A DNA stretch of 64,000 bases from Cunninghamella blakesleeana (GCA_017871115.1 JAFCIZ010000002.1:2315501-2379500); one strand, 5' to 3'. Counted from the stretch's first letter, positions 36,561 to 49,723 are shown. Program-made: numbers and translations. Notes: generated from the sequence alone by a model not told the origin.

Positions 36561-39500
36561 TAATATAATCGATTATTAAATGAATCTTTATATATAATAT
36601 ATTGTATTTTTTTTCTTACAAGTTAACAAAAATGTCAATAATAAGTAAAATAGTTCCATGCTACGACTTTTAGCTCGATTTGCCAAGATTGATTCTATGC
36701 TCACTTCTAATCGTTTTAGCTATTAGATAAAAATAAAAAAAAGAAACAAAAGAGAAATATAAATATAAATTATTTTTACTATTATTATGACTTTTTTTTT
36801 TTTTTTTTTTGGAATTTCAAATTGACATACTTCAGAATAATGAGTTTCAGGTACATCCTTAAGATAGGTATCCATTTTAACTTTGGTATCATTCATATCA
36901 ATTTGTACAGCACGAACCATTCTTTCAGTATCTTGTAATGACCTTTTAAATTCATCTATACCACGTTGTAAATCCAATACAGCATCATTTAATTGTTCTT
37001 GTCGATATTCATAGGCATTGTATTCTTTATACGGAAAATTACTCCATAAAGAAGATGAATTTGAATGTAATAAGGGTGGTGGGTTATCTTGTTGATTTTT
37101 TACTGGGTTTTGTAGAAGTAATGACGATGAAGTTGTAGGTAAAGGCGTCATCATAACTTCGGGTATAGAGATGCTTACTTTTTTATTAATAGTTATTCCA
37201 TCTGAAGTAGGTATGCTGCTACCACCACCACTACTATTTGTGCTTAGTGAATTTTTACGAGGTGATATTAATTGGCCATCAATAATTGTATGGTCTTCAT
37301 GCTCCGAGTTTACTAAAGAGCCTCTTCTGTTTATTACATTGTTATTTGGGTCGTCTACTGGAATAAAGGTATGGTATTGTTGTGCACGATCTGCTAAAAA
37401 TGTCTATTTGTAATTTTTTTATATTATTTTTTTAATCAAAAGAAAGAAAAATAAATCTAAGTTAGTATATATAAACATAATACACTCACACTTTAATATT
37501 TTTTGTTTATAACTTGCTGCTTACTTTTGCTTCATCGATAAAAGGATCAAGTGATTCAAGTTTATCATTTACTATTTTACATAAGTTTTTTGCTGTATCA
37601 TTTTGTATAGATCTATATTAAATATTACATATATTATAGTATATGAATAACTATCCGATTTACTTTTGTCATTTTTTTTAAAAAAAAATGAAAGAAAAGG
37701 AAAGTTCCACTTACAGTTCATCATTATCGTTATTTGGTCCAAAAAATGATACATATAGATTTAAAAGTCGTCCTATGGTTATTATAAATATTGATATTTG
37801 ATTTAAATTAAGTTCAACAATATGAAATTGTTTTCATATATTATATATTATTTAATTAATTAATAATTTTACCTTTTTCGTGATTGACTTCGTCTGGTAA
37901 TTGTATAAGCTTAGTAAAACCAACATCATCTTCTTGGGATAAATGTATTTCAGCTATTAATTAGATAAATAAATAAGTTGATAAATAATAATGATATTAA
38001 TAGTAGTAATTAATATATATATAATCATTCTTTTCAACTTTTTTTTCTTCAATATTTACCTATTTCACGTTTTCTTGATTTAATATTCTGGAAATCTTTA
38101 CTTAATACAGTACAAATATCACCAATAATTACATTTGAAGCGTCTAATGAAGAAGAGTCATCACTACTAGTTTCAACATCACCATCGTCTAAGTCATTAT
38201 TATTTTCATATTTATCGTCCTTTTCAGTTAAGATATGATGGCTAACATTTTCTTCTTCATCTTCTTCCTTTCTATCAACAACAATATCTTCATCTTCATC
38301 GTTATATCTACTGTCGATTTTATCAATGTTCCAATTATATTTAATTCTACGTTCAGTAATCGTGCCATAGTTATTATCAACCAATGATTTGATGAACCCT
38401 TTCACATTAGTTGGATATCCGTTTTTATCATCTCGTGGTAATGATTGATAATCAAAATATAAAACTTTTATTGGTGTTTTCTGTAATCGTTTCTGTTGTT
38501 GTTGTTGCTGTTGTTCTATAGGTACATTGTGCTGATTTAGTTTTGGCCCAGAAATAATTTGAAAATTATCATCATCATCATCTATTTCTTTATCACTAAA
38601 ATTACTCTGTGATTGTTGTGAAGGCGAGAGTTCCTGTGTTTGATTCTGCGTATTCAATTGAGTTGTATTATTATTATTATTACTATTATTATTAAATGTA
38701 CCCTGATGCTCTTTATCTAAATGGTCGTACTGATGTAAGTGCAAAGGGCTATGTATATTCAGAGATTTATTTTCATCTGGATTTAATTTAGTAGCAAAAT
38801 GTATATCTGAGGAGTTCATAGTATGAATGGTGTGAGGCGAAGTCATAATTTCAGGTGAAACTGTAAATTCATTTGTATTAGTTAATAAAGGAACAGTGGT
38901 TTTAGTGTGAATGGCACTCATATTTGTATCAGAGTTGAGATGGTCGATATGAGAGTTGATATTAGGAATGGTATTATTAGATATGTTACGTGAGCGTATA
39001 AAAATATTCGTATCATTGTTGATATCAGTTGAGCTTGGAATAATATTAGATTGGCTTTTTAATTTATTTTCTTCATAATTATTATCATTTATATTATCAT
39101 TTTCTGTATCAAGGTTTGGCAATTTGGGGGTTTCTTTTTGTAGGTTAAGTTCTCTAAAGTTATCAAAAGAATGGCGTCTTCCATGAAGTTGTGATTGAAG
39201 TTCATTATCATTATAATCTGTTGCTTTATTATTAATTTGTTCAATTCCATATCTTTCAGATCTTTGATGGATAGTATTATTGTTGATATATTTATTTTTA
39301 TTACTATTACTGTTATTATTATTGCTATTATTATTTGTTATGTTGTTATATGGTACAGTATTAGCTAAAACCGAAGTTGATCGTCGATGTGTTGAGCCTA
39401 TTCGTAAATGTTTTTTAATGGACATAGGGTTAGAAAGGAACTTTTTTGGTGTTGATGAAGATGTAGTTATTTGAATATCAGAAGGAAGTTGGGAAGAATC

Positions 39501-40780
39501 ATCAATATTATATCTATTATAGGAATCCATACTAGCAGCTCTTGTATTATAATCATCACAATTTTCGTCATCATTGTCATTATTATTTAGCCCTGCGATG
39601 TTGACACTTGATTTAGATTTCTTTTTTTTATCACGTTTTATTAATGATTTATACCATGAACGTCTCTTATCAGAATTGGAAGTAAGAGGTGGCGATTCTA
39701 TTGTGTTATTATTGTTAAAATCATAATTATTGTTATTATTTTGTTGTGGTATAGTAGTGATAGATAATGGATGGTAAAGTCTACTGTTTGATTTTTGTAA
39801 TATTTTTTCAGCTTGGTTTATATTATTATTATGGTTATTATAATTGTTGCTATTACTCTGTATTGAATATTGACTATCTTCTGTTTCAAGTGATATAGAG
39901 GATGGATTATATGATGGTGTATTAGTTAATCTCGAATATTCAGTGTTTGACGGTGTTGGTTTCATAAAATCTTGGTTTAATAATTCTGCAAGTCCACTAT
40001 CGCTGATTCGTGAATCATTGGAATTTATTGACTGAGATTCAAGAGTATGATCCAAAGCTGATCTAATATCATTCTCCGCAACTATTATTTCAAAATGATA
40101 AACATATATATAAAATATTAGATCATAAAAATACTAATTTGGTTTTACTATTTTTAATGTGTTTTTTTAAAATATATATATATATATATTTATATGTTAT
40201 TGTTATTCATTACATGAATTTGGTAGCTGACGTCTATATTCTTTTTGTATTAGGTTATTTTTTCTTGATATATCAGGTAACTCGTTTGTTAATTTTGTAA
40301 GTTTAAGAATATCTTCATTTGATATAGCATTTAATACATCCCCTTTGGTAGAATCTATATAAAGAAAAGAGAATAAAAAAGAAAAAGAAGAGAAGGGGGA
40401 AAATATTGTTAGAAAATAAAATTACTAGTTTATATATTCGTAATGTATACATAAATATGTTTATGAAATATAACTATTTATTAAAACATACCAATGTTAT
40501 CATTATATTTAGGTATAGGTGGTGGATTAGAGGTTGAAGATTGAGAAGGTGATAGCTGTATTGGATTAGATTCCAACCAACCTCCATTTCTATCAATGAA
40601 AGTAGATTTTAGATTAGGATCTGAAGGTGACGAAACACTTTCAATGTTTGTTGCCGTTATAGGTTGGGAAGAGTGGTGTGACGAAGAAGGAACGGGTGAC
40701 CTGTTTAGAGATCTTGAGGGTTGTGGTCGTTGCGAAGTGTTTCTCCAATGATCCAATTCATTATAGTGATGTGATTGCAT
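36227..40780 (-). CDS. Unrecognised 1212-residue single-span membrane protein
   Basis: Nine exons: 40780..40492, 40354..40214, 40081..38060, 37953..37873, 37772..37715, 37612..37525, 37403..36831, 36719..36620 and 36513..36227. All are in phase. Residues 1-700 are mostly disordered (Asn/Ser/Gln-rich). A more ordered part begins near PIKVLYFDYQSLPRDD and continues through FTKLIQLPDEVNHEKGRLLN, LYVSFFGPNND and LCKIVNDKLESLDPFIDEAK. A coiled coil follows (YEYRQEQLNDAVLDLQRGID to LKRLEVSIESILANRAKS). Directly after is one membrane helix (MELFYLLLTFLLTCFAFLLW, about residues 1106-1130) and a basic, Ser-rich tail of about 80 residues (ending SRRPSRVVP). I do not recognise the family. The plan, a long soluble part, coiled coil and near-C-terminal anchor, would fit an organelle tether, but that is a guess. 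Confidence 0.75.
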
Positions 40781-41365
40781 CCAGATTTAATTAATAAATT
40801 TATTACAAGGTATAAAATAAAAAATATATTTAAAAGTATATAAGTATGTATTTATACATATATTAATATTATAAAAAGAATAAAATAAATTTATAATTAA
40901 AAATGAATAGAGGAGAAAGAAAGAGAATAAACGGAAAAAAAATGATCACCCGTTTAAAAAAATTAAATGCCCGGAGCCATAAATTTTTGTACACCTTTTT
41001 GCTATCCTATATAAATGTTTGGACTTATAATGAGTTAAATTTAGTATATGCTCTATTTAAATATATTTGGTTTAAAATAATATATATATATATATATTCA
41101 GTCTTTATTTAAGTTTTATATAAAAATTTTTATTTAAAGTGCTATTTTTCTATTGTATTTTAATATTAATGAATAATAATAACAATTGGTATAAGTGTGC
41201 ATAATAATTGTAGGTAGAAGAGGAATAAACTTTAATTAAATTTATAAAAAAAGCATTTTTTAGTCAAAGAATTTCATGTGAGTTTAATAGTCATGTGAGG
41301 TATTTATTATATAAAATTGGATGCAAAAAAATATTAAAAGGTGTAATAATTAATATGATTAAAAG
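40781..41365. other. Promoter of the unknown membrane gene
   Basis: 585 bp between this gene and the dolichol kinase 3' end. A 9-mer TCATGTGAG occurs twice, at 41274 and 41291. Otherwise it is AT-rich. The 69-residue frame at 40903-41112 is not accepted. Confidence 0.45.
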
Positions 41366-44300
41366 TTAATTAGAATCTTGACATAAAACAACAAGTGCAT
41401 ACATATAAAATGGTATAATGATATTATCATTTTGTGATGAAAAGGCTTCCAAAAGTCCTATAAAAAAGTAAAAAATATGTTGATATTCATATATACCTGA
41501 TATTTTTTTTTTTACAAAAAAAAACGCTATTGATCATTGCTTTACTTACCAGTCATTGTTACAACATAAAAGTATCTTAACCATTCTCGTCGGCCAGCCG
41601 ACGCTATAAACGTCACAACATCGTTTACCCTTAGTACAGATGAACAATACATGATGATGATTGAACCAATAAATACTGTTATTATAAATGCTAATGTTCC
41701 TTCCACTGTTTTTTTGGTTCCAGGCCACTTATACTTTCCAAATTTTTTTCCAACAAGTGATGCCTACATAAACATTATATAAAAAACAAAAAAATTATAT
41801 AGAATTAGTATATTATAATAATAGTAAAAGAAGAAAAAAAGTAATAATGATTACCGCCGAATCACCAAAGCCCAGTGCTAAAATCCCTGTAAGACTGGCA
41901 AGTGTATTTGAACTATTTATTTTATAATCAGCAATAATAAATATAATAGAAAAAATGAATACTTATTATAACTTCAATCCTTTTAAATAATTAATTAATG
42001 AATTTAATCATATAGATTACCTTCCTAACCAAACAGGTACAGCACAGCCAACTAATAAATAAATATGACTAAGAATAACAGGGCCAAGGTCACGATTATC
42101 GATAAATTCTGTTAAAAAGGTATGCAAATTTTTTCCATAGGGCCATAAAGCAAAATAACGTAAATATTCCAAATAAATGAATGCACCTAAAGCAACGCCA
42201 AAAGCAAGTTGAAGGAATGATCTCTGTTTAAATAAAATAAAATAAAATAAAATAAATTAGGATGTTTAATAGGTTTTATTTTATTTTTTATTTTTTTTTG
42301 CATGATTTTGTGATATACACTGTGATTTATTGTATTATTTTAATATGTATATATGTATGAGCATTTATCACTTACAGCAAATAATACACCTGGTACAAAC
42401 ATTACCACAGCCAATCCATGAAATAGTTTTCGTCTTTTATTTAATGCATTCGTTAATTTTTTTGTTTTAATATGACTTGGTGTATTAAAGAAAGCTTGTT
42501 GCTGTTGTTCATCATTCATTGGTATATCTAACATCAAAACCCATATGATAACTGTAATACCTATCGCAACTGCCCAGTACATACATAAAAATAATCTTAT
42601 TGGTGAAGAGAATAAAAAGTCAAGAACCCTATATTTTAAAAAAATAAAGAATTAAGTAAAAAACATAATTGATATTAGTAAAATATAAATAAAAAGCAAA
42701 TAGGTTTATATATAATTATTTATCATCTTTTAATCATTACCAAAAAAATGGATTCTTTTTTAGCATAACATGGCATAATGGGCTGATCATAAACATAATG
42801 ATGGCTCCAGTTAAACAGTAGAAAGAAACTGAAAAAATAATTTTACGGCGCTGTATATCAGAAATAGTATCTGTCGATGTTGAAGTTCTCCAATATGGCT
42901 TTTGAGCAAGTAAACGAGACCGTCGAAGTAAAGGATAAGACACAATTCCAATAAAAATGATTCCAATAACAACAGAGAGTATTAATACAGTGATATCGTC
43001 TACTCCTTCTACATTAATATAATTTGGTACTTTATTACTAAAGAACTAAATAAGAGGTTGGTTTACTAAATATTGTATAACTCATTTTTTATTTACTCAT
43101 TTCTATATCATATTTCCTTCACTCTTTCCTTTTTTGATTTCTTATTTTTTTATAGTTGATGACTTACTGTTGCAAATATTAATTCCAACGCTTTATGGAT
43201 CACTACTGCTGTGCTTTCAGAAATAACACACATTTCACCCAAAGTAAAGCATCTTTTAAGTGCTACAACGCATAAATACAATGACCATTGAAAAGTGGTG
43301 ACAGATATAAACGTTATAATAATTGGGGTTTTTCCAAGAGTTGGTGTTAAGTAAGTGAGTCGTGTTATTAAAAACGTAAAAATTCCAGAAACAAGTATAC
43401 TTGACACAAATAATCCACGTTTACGTATGATGCGTTTAACAGGCTGTGAAAAGTTGCTTACTGTAACCAAAATAATAAAGATTAAGCTCATCAATAAAAT
43501 TAATTCTAGCTTTGCCTGAGTTAATTCTAATCCAGTATTAATAATAAAAGAAAAAAAAAATCGTTAGCATCTCATTAACTTCCTCCATGATTAATTTTTT
43601 TCAATTTACAAGCTTCGCTTTTATCAACACTACTAATTATTACCAATTTGTAATGGGTCTTTATTATATTTAGTTATTGTATTAATTAATTGAGCGCATC
43701 CAACCATTGGCATAAGTAACACTCCACAAAGTAATCCATCATCTGCATCAGCCCTAATTCAATTTTCATAAGTATAATATATTAATTTAATTACCTTTCT
43801 CATAATGTACATAATTCCAAACCTCTTATTACTTGTATATATATTCCTATTAGTATTTACCTAAACGCAGCACGGCTAGCACCGAAAATCCGGTTAGTAG
43901 GAAAAATGGCAGATGATGTATCCTCAATTCTAATCTTTCGTTGCGTAGTGATATTGTTGTTAGGTGATATCGTATTATCTTCTAATTTCATTGATGTTGA
44001 GGATGTTGGTGATATAGTAGAAGAATCGTCTGATGAATCTGTTGATGATTTTTCGGAGACTGTATTACTTTTTGATTTTCTGGTACGAGAAAAAGTATGA
44101 CACGTGCTTAATCCAGTTATTAAAATGATTGTCCATACTACAGATATATATAATATAATATAATATAATATTAAATTCCATTCATCCTTAAAACTTATAT
44201 ATAAACCTCCTTTTGCCTATTCTGATTTTATTTTAGAGAAGGGAAAAAAAATCTTACCTAATAAAGCCTTATTATCTAAAGATATTTCTGATACTTTTGT

Positions 44301-44534
44301 AAGCTGATAAATAGACCATAAAAAAGAGACTAGCCATAAAATACGTTCAATAGGTGCCATTTTTAATGTATCAACAGGAAATGTTTGTACGAAATTAGTT
44401 GAAAACTGCGAAGTTGACAAGGTTGGTTTTTTTCTATGCAAGGATTGTGCACGTCGTCGCCTTATAATATCCTTCGTTTGGGCATCTTCTATTGATGACG
44501 AAGAAGCAAAACCTTCGTCAAAATGAGTTTCCAT
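41366..44534 (-). CDS. SEC59: Dolichol kinase (SEC59/DOLK family)
   Basis: Ten exons: 44534..44258, 44137..43861, 43753..43644, 43526..43168, 43045..42741, 42628..42376, 42223..42021, 41912..41855, 41763..41550 and 41457..41366. They give 715 residues in phase. Many membrane helices are present. Family blocks appear in order: KRRKLFHGLAVVMFVPGVLF near residue 515, then the CTP-binding region LGFGDSAASLVGKKFGKYKW (about 605-625), PGTKKTVEGTLAF, and the C-terminal LLEAFSSQNDNIIIPFYMYA. The enzyme uses CTP to phosphorylate dolichol in the ER membrane, feeding N-glycosylation, O-mannosylation and GPI synthesis. The length is above yeast Sec59 (519) because of an N-terminal cytosolic extension and a Ser/Thr-rich insert in exon 2 (around 43890-44095). 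Confidence 0.92.
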
Positions 44535-44618
44535 AATGGTATTATTTTAGTTATTCTAAAGTATAAAAGAATGCAATTCCAATACAAAATATAAGTAAAT
44601 GGCTATGATAAACTATGG

Positions 44619-44660
<42 letters not shown>

Positions 44661-45447
44661 GAGAGAGAGTAAGCTTTTTAATAAAAGAAATAAATACTGT
44701 ATTAAAAATATATTAAAACAAAAAAGAATTATATATGTATACACTACTTTATGATTTATTAATATTTTTAAAAAAAATTACTTTAGTTATGAAACGTATA
44801 GTGAAGTAATAAAAACATAAAAAAAGAATTGAAAAGAAAAAAGATCGAAATTGAAAAAAGAAAGGAAAATAAATAATAGAATTTCATATGAAAAAATCCG
44901 GGGTTTAAATCTACCAAAATAAAAATTTAAGTTCATTTGTTTTACTTCAAAGAATATTAAAAAATCAAATTAATTCATTATAAATTGTTATTTGATGACC
45001 CTATTTGATTTTATAAATGATGATTAATAAGAATGAACTATAATAATTAAATACTTTAATAATTATTAATAAAATAACACTATATATACAAGTATATAAT
45101 TAAATAAAAAAAAAGTTTATAATATGTAAAAACCTAAAGGCGCATATTTTTATACTAAATACATCCATGTATATAAACATTATACTATGGTCAGCTAATA
45201 GTTTCATGCAATTTTATTTTATTTCATCAATGCATTAACATTGGTAAATTGTTTTAGATAATTGTTATCTTCTCCTTTATCCCTTTTTATTTCATTTTAT
45301 CTTATTTTTAAAAGCTTGTTCTATATTATTAACGTTCTTATGGTTGAAAATAACAACTCTAACTCTCGTTTGATCCATCATGCAACATCCTATTTAAAGT
45401 CCGCTTTTTATTTTTATTTCAAATATATACATGCTCTTAAAATGATA
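44535..45447. other. Dolichol kinase promoter and mtRF1 3' flank
   Basis: 913 bp of AT-rich sequence with a long TA microsatellite at about 44619-44657 close to the dolichol kinase start. A less biased segment (45340-45440) contains a 65-residue frame that I do not accept as a gene. Confidence 0.5.
44619..44657. repeat. (TA)n microsatellite
   Basis: About 19 TA units, roughly 85-120 bp upstream of the dolichol kinase ATG. Similar runs occur at 11926-11963 (PP4R1 intron) and 45871-45904 (mtRF1 intron). Confidence 0.9.
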
Positions 45448-45868
45448 TTAATCTTCTAAAAGTGATTGTGCTAAACTATATTCTTTTAATGGTTCAATAA
45501 CATTCATTAATCCTTCACCAGATAAAATTTGTTCCAATTCGTACAGTGTTAAGTTGATTCTATGATCTGTTACTCGGTTCTAAATTAAAAGAACAAAAAG
45601 AATAATGATAATAAGAGAGTTAAAAATAAACACTTGAAATACATAATATAGATGTATACTTGTTTACCTGAGGAAAGTTATATGTTCTAATTTTTTCGGA
45701 TCGATCGCCTGTGCCTATTTGTTTATTTCTAGAATCTCGCCTAGCTGATTGCGTTTTTTCACGTTCTAATTCATAAACTTTTGCACGTATAACCTTTAAT
45801 GCCTTGGCTTTATTCTAATTATTTATAAAAATTAATAGCATTTAAAAAATAGTTAATGAGTGATGTAC

Positions 45869-45907
<39 letters not shown>

Positions 45908-47282
45908 ATCATATTTTATATTACTTTGTGTTGAGATCTTTCATCCTGCATAGCTACAACCACCCCAGTTGGTATATGTGTCATTCTAACAGCACTATCA
46001 GTTGTATTTACATGTTGCCCACCAGCACCAGATGCTCGATAGAGATCAATTTTAAGATCAGATTCTTTAATTTGTATATCCACCTAGTTATAATAATAAT
46101 AAATAGTATCAGACATAATGTTTGAGTCGTGAATTAATGCTAAATATTTTTCATTTCACTAAATAAATAAAAATAAAAAGTAAAATAATAGCTTACTTCA
46201 GTTGGTTGAGGTAGCATAGCAACGGTAATAGTAGATGTGTGGATTCGACCTTGTGATTCAGTAGCTGGCACTCGTTGTACTCTATTAATATTATATGGAA
46301 ATGTATATATTATAAATATTATAAAAATGGATTAGCTATGACTACAATAAAAATGAATATGCTGTATATAACTTTTTTGATGCTAAAAAGCTACTATTAC
46401 CGATGAACACCAGATTCATATTTTAATGTACCAAACACATTTCTCCCAGAGATATTAACCGTAATATCCTATAAAATAAAATAAAATAAAATAATAGTAA
46501 AAATATAGATAAATCAGTTAAATATAAATATTACTTTTCTTGTAATTAGCTATCATGGATATGTTGTATTAAAAATAAAAATATAACAAATACTTTTAAT
46601 CCCTTTCCGGCAACATCTTCCGATTTCGATAATATTTCCCATTTCCATTTTTGTAATTGAGAGAATCTTTCATACATACGAGCTACATCGTTGGAAAAAA
46701 GCGAAGCTTCATCACCGCCTGTACCAGCTCTAATTTCAAGAATAGCACTAGCATCATCGGCAGCATCTTTAGGAGCTAGCTCAGCAATCAAGTCTTTTTC
46801 AATAGCATTAATACGAGCCATTATATCATCAAATTCTTCTTTTGCAAGTTCCAACATATCTTCTTCTTGATCTTGAGTAGATAATAGATCATGCAAATCA
46901 TTTAGATCATTGGTTGTCTTTTTCCAATCGTCATACAAACTTTTGGTTGTGGCTAAATCTGAAAGTGTTTTAGATGCTGTTGCCATTTCTGAAGGATTGA
47001 GCTGATTGTTACTTAATTGATTAAGTATAGAATCATGTCGTTCAATTAATTGATCAAGTTTCTTTTCAAGCGTTGGTACAATACGTGTGTTTGGAAGGAT
47101 TGAAGCTAAATAATAAATAAATAAATAAATAAATAATAAATAAAAATAAAAAATAAATAAAATAAGAATAATTATTAATTATTTAAATATAAAATCATAA
47201 ATATATAATAAATAATAACTTTACTTTTAGTAGAAAAATTTCTAATTCCTTGAAAAGCTAATCGTCTAATATATACATACAT
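45448..47282 (-). CDS. MRF1: Mitochondrial peptide chain release factor 1
   Basis: Seven exons: 47282..47225, 47105..46594, 46468..46401, 46281..46197, 46083..45925, 45814..45668 and 45579..45448. They give 386 residues. The N-terminus ([19 protein letters not shown]) is basic and fits a mitochondrial presequence. The middle has [16 protein letters not shown], the conserved GTGGDEA block of class I factors. The stop-codon reading tripeptide is PAT (residues 218-220 in [10 protein letters not shown]), as in RF1-type factors that read UAA and UAG. The catalytic GGQ is at 262-264 ([16 protein letters not shown]). The end carries the usual DHR-NLT block ([18 protein letters not shown]). It releases finished chains from the mitochondrial ribosome. 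Regulation is not visible. A divergent partner is DCP2. Confidence 0.94.
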
Positions 47283-48196
47283 TTTGAATATATGTAAGCT
47301 GTCAAATAAAAAAATAATAAAAAGAAAGTTAAAAAGTTCCTGGTCCAAAAAAACTAGTTAAAAAAAGCCGGAGTTTTCATTTTTTCTATATTTCCTTTTT
47401 AAGAATATTATTTTAAAAATTATAGTCTGGGAATAGGTTAAATAATTTCAATAAATATACGTATATCAGGCATTTTATGGCTATACACTCACACCCATAG
47501 CCGATAAATCAATTGAATTGAAATTGTATCAGTTTGATAGAACAATAAGACTGAGATTATATATATGTTGACAAGATTTTATAATATTATTATGGATATT
47601 GATTAATTAAATTAATGGCATTATATACATGCTAAGTACTTTGTTTCAATAGATAACAAGGCAATTAGTTTCAAATATTAATAGGTAAAATCCTGATCGT
47701 TTTCTGTATATGGGCTAATAGTCATAGAATAGTATTTAATATTTACTAATTCATTTAAAAACTAAATTTCAAGTCAAATATTTATTTATATTCTTAGTTT
47801 ATAAATTAATTAAAATTGTGACAAATCAGTACATAGCATAATTATCTTCAATATATAGACTCATTTTTATAATGAACAAGTAAAAGATACAAAGATATTT
47901 TTCCTTGGTATAAAATCAATATAAATACAAAATAGTAAAATAGTGATAACCACAAAAGACTTTTTTTTTGAAAAGTAAATGTGTTTTAGCTAAAGAATGC
48001 AATTAATTACCATGATAAATTATATGATGTTACAGCCATGTTTTTTTTTGAGATTTGAGTTTAAATTTCAGAGGAAGAAAATTTTAAATGTAAATTTTTT
48101 TTTGCCCTCCCTTTTTTTCTCTCTTTTTTTTTTTATAAAAGTATATAGGTTTATTTTATTATTTTATTAAATTTATATTTTATATAATCATCTATA
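47283..48196. other. Divergent promoter region, mtRF1 / DCP2
   Basis: 914 bp between two divergent genes. AT-rich, with a pyrimidine tract (48105-48135) before the DCP2 ATG. No conserved motif stood out and no RNA gene is recognised. Confidence 0.5.
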
Positions 48197-48364
48197 ATGA
48201 ATCCGGTAAAAGTTTTAGCAAGTTTATCATTCGAAGATATATTAGACGATTTAGCAACGTAAACAAAATTTATATAAAAAGCTTTTTTTTAAAAAGAAAG
48301 ATTTTTTTGTATTAGTCTTATCGACCAACCCTCTTTTCTTCTTTTACTTTACATATTATTACCC

Positions 48365-48401
<37 letters not shown>

Positions 48402-49723
48402 CACTCTCCTTATACTATAAACAATATGACACAATAAAAAGCCGATTTATCATTAATGTACCAGATGTTGAACTTGTTAAAGTAGAGCGTATATGTTTTC
48501 AAGTAGAACAAGCACATTGGTTTTACGAAGATTTTATTCGGGAAATACGACCAGATTTACCATCTTTTCAACTCAAGACCTTCTCATCTAAAAATATCCT
48601 TTTTTAATCTTTATTATATATATATTTATATATTATTTATATTTATAATTACTATTTATTTAAAATATAGATATTAAATGTTTTTTTTTTTTTTTTTTTT
48701 AAATAACAACAATAACAACAATAACAACAATCACAGCGGTATGTAAATATTAATCCTTAACTTCACTCTTTTATCTTATTTTTATTCATAAATTTTATTC
48801 GTAAATACTATTCAAGCAATGCCCTTTACTATCGCAGTGGGCTCATGAACATGATAAAGCATATACTGATTTTATGACATACCGACTTCGGGTACCTGTA
48901 TGTGGAGCAATAATATTAAACGCAACGATGGATAAGTGCTTACTGGTAAAAGGATGGAGTTCTAAGGCTGGTTGGGGGTTTCCAAAGGGTAAAATTAATC
49001 AAAATGAAGAAAACGATAATTGTGCTGTAAGAGAAGTAAGTGAAGAAAGAAAAAAGAGAGAAAAGAGTTTAATAAAATGAATGATATTATATGGTTAATA
49101 AATACTAAGTGATCTTTTTTTAAAATAAAAAATTAAATAAATAGGTATTAGAAGAAACTGGATATAATATTGCACCTTTATTACGCAAGAATGAATATAT
49201 TGAAATCACAATGAAAGAACAACGTATTCGTTTATATATTATCATTGGTGTGCCTGAAGATACCCAATTTACACCTCAGACACGTAAGGAAATCAGTGTA
49301 AGTTTGTCCCATCGTCTAGTATTTATATTATATATATATATATAAATATATTCACCAATTTTTCATCATTATTGTTATTTAGCAAATTGCATGGATACCG
49401 TTAGACGAACTTCCTACTTTTAAAGCGATCGATTCACATCAAAATGCTAATGTTAGTTATGTCAAACAAGGTTCCAAGCGATTTTATATGGTAGTACCAT
49501 TTATAAGGTGGGATAATGATAATAAATATGTATAGAGTTATATAAACGGTAGAAAAGCTGGTTTTATTTATCTCATTTTTAATTTTTAATTTTTTTTTAT
49601 CTTTATAACATCACAAATAGTAAATTGAAAACGTTTTTGAGCCAAAAGCGAAAAAATCAACGACGCGAAAGAAATGGCAAAAAAAACCAAAATATTTTGC
49701 ATGAAAACACCATTCAATGTTAA
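48197..49723 (+). CDS. DCP2: mRNA decapping enzyme Dcp2 (Nudix hydrolase)
   Basis: Exons 48197..48258, 48442..48593, 48809..49035, 49145..49297, 49383..49507 and 49621..49723 give 273 residues. The N-terminal regulatory domain is clear (FEDILDDLATRFIINVP; QVEQAHWFYEDFIRE). Box A/Nudix core follows: RVPVCGAIILN, LVKGWSSKAGWGFPKGK, and the Nudix box from Gly132 (GKINQNE...REVLEETGY). The catalytic glutamates are in REVLEE (146-151). Box B ends at RFYMVVPFISKLKTFL. It cleaves the mRNA cap in the cytoplasm with Dcp1. It is short because the long C-terminal tail of many fungal Dcp2 proteins is absent. Intron 2 appears to be a U12-type AT-AC intron. The last intron uses a weak donor (GTGGGA); without splicing the protein would end RWDNDNKYV. 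Confidence 0.93.
48594..48808 (+). other. Putative U12-type AT-AC intron of DCP2
   Basis: The exon before it ends FSSK plus one base. Then comes ATATCCTTT, the exact minor-class 5' splice site. The 215-nt intron ends in TAC, and the next exon gives I-F-K-Q-C-P-L-L in frame, aligning with the conserved K-L-F-x-H-CPLL of other Dcp2 proteins. There is no GT anywhere between the last conserved codon and the in-frame stop TAA at 48605-48607. A minor-type branch motif TCCTTAAC lies at 48754-48761, about 48 nt from the 3' end, longer than usual. A weaker TTCATAA lies about 20 nt from it. Confidence 0.75.

Noticed and set aside
48721..48735. AACAACAAT-type repeat inside the DCP2 intron as coding Asn/Gln run
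   Set aside because: No frame connects it to the conserved flanking exons; it lies inside the AT-AC intron.
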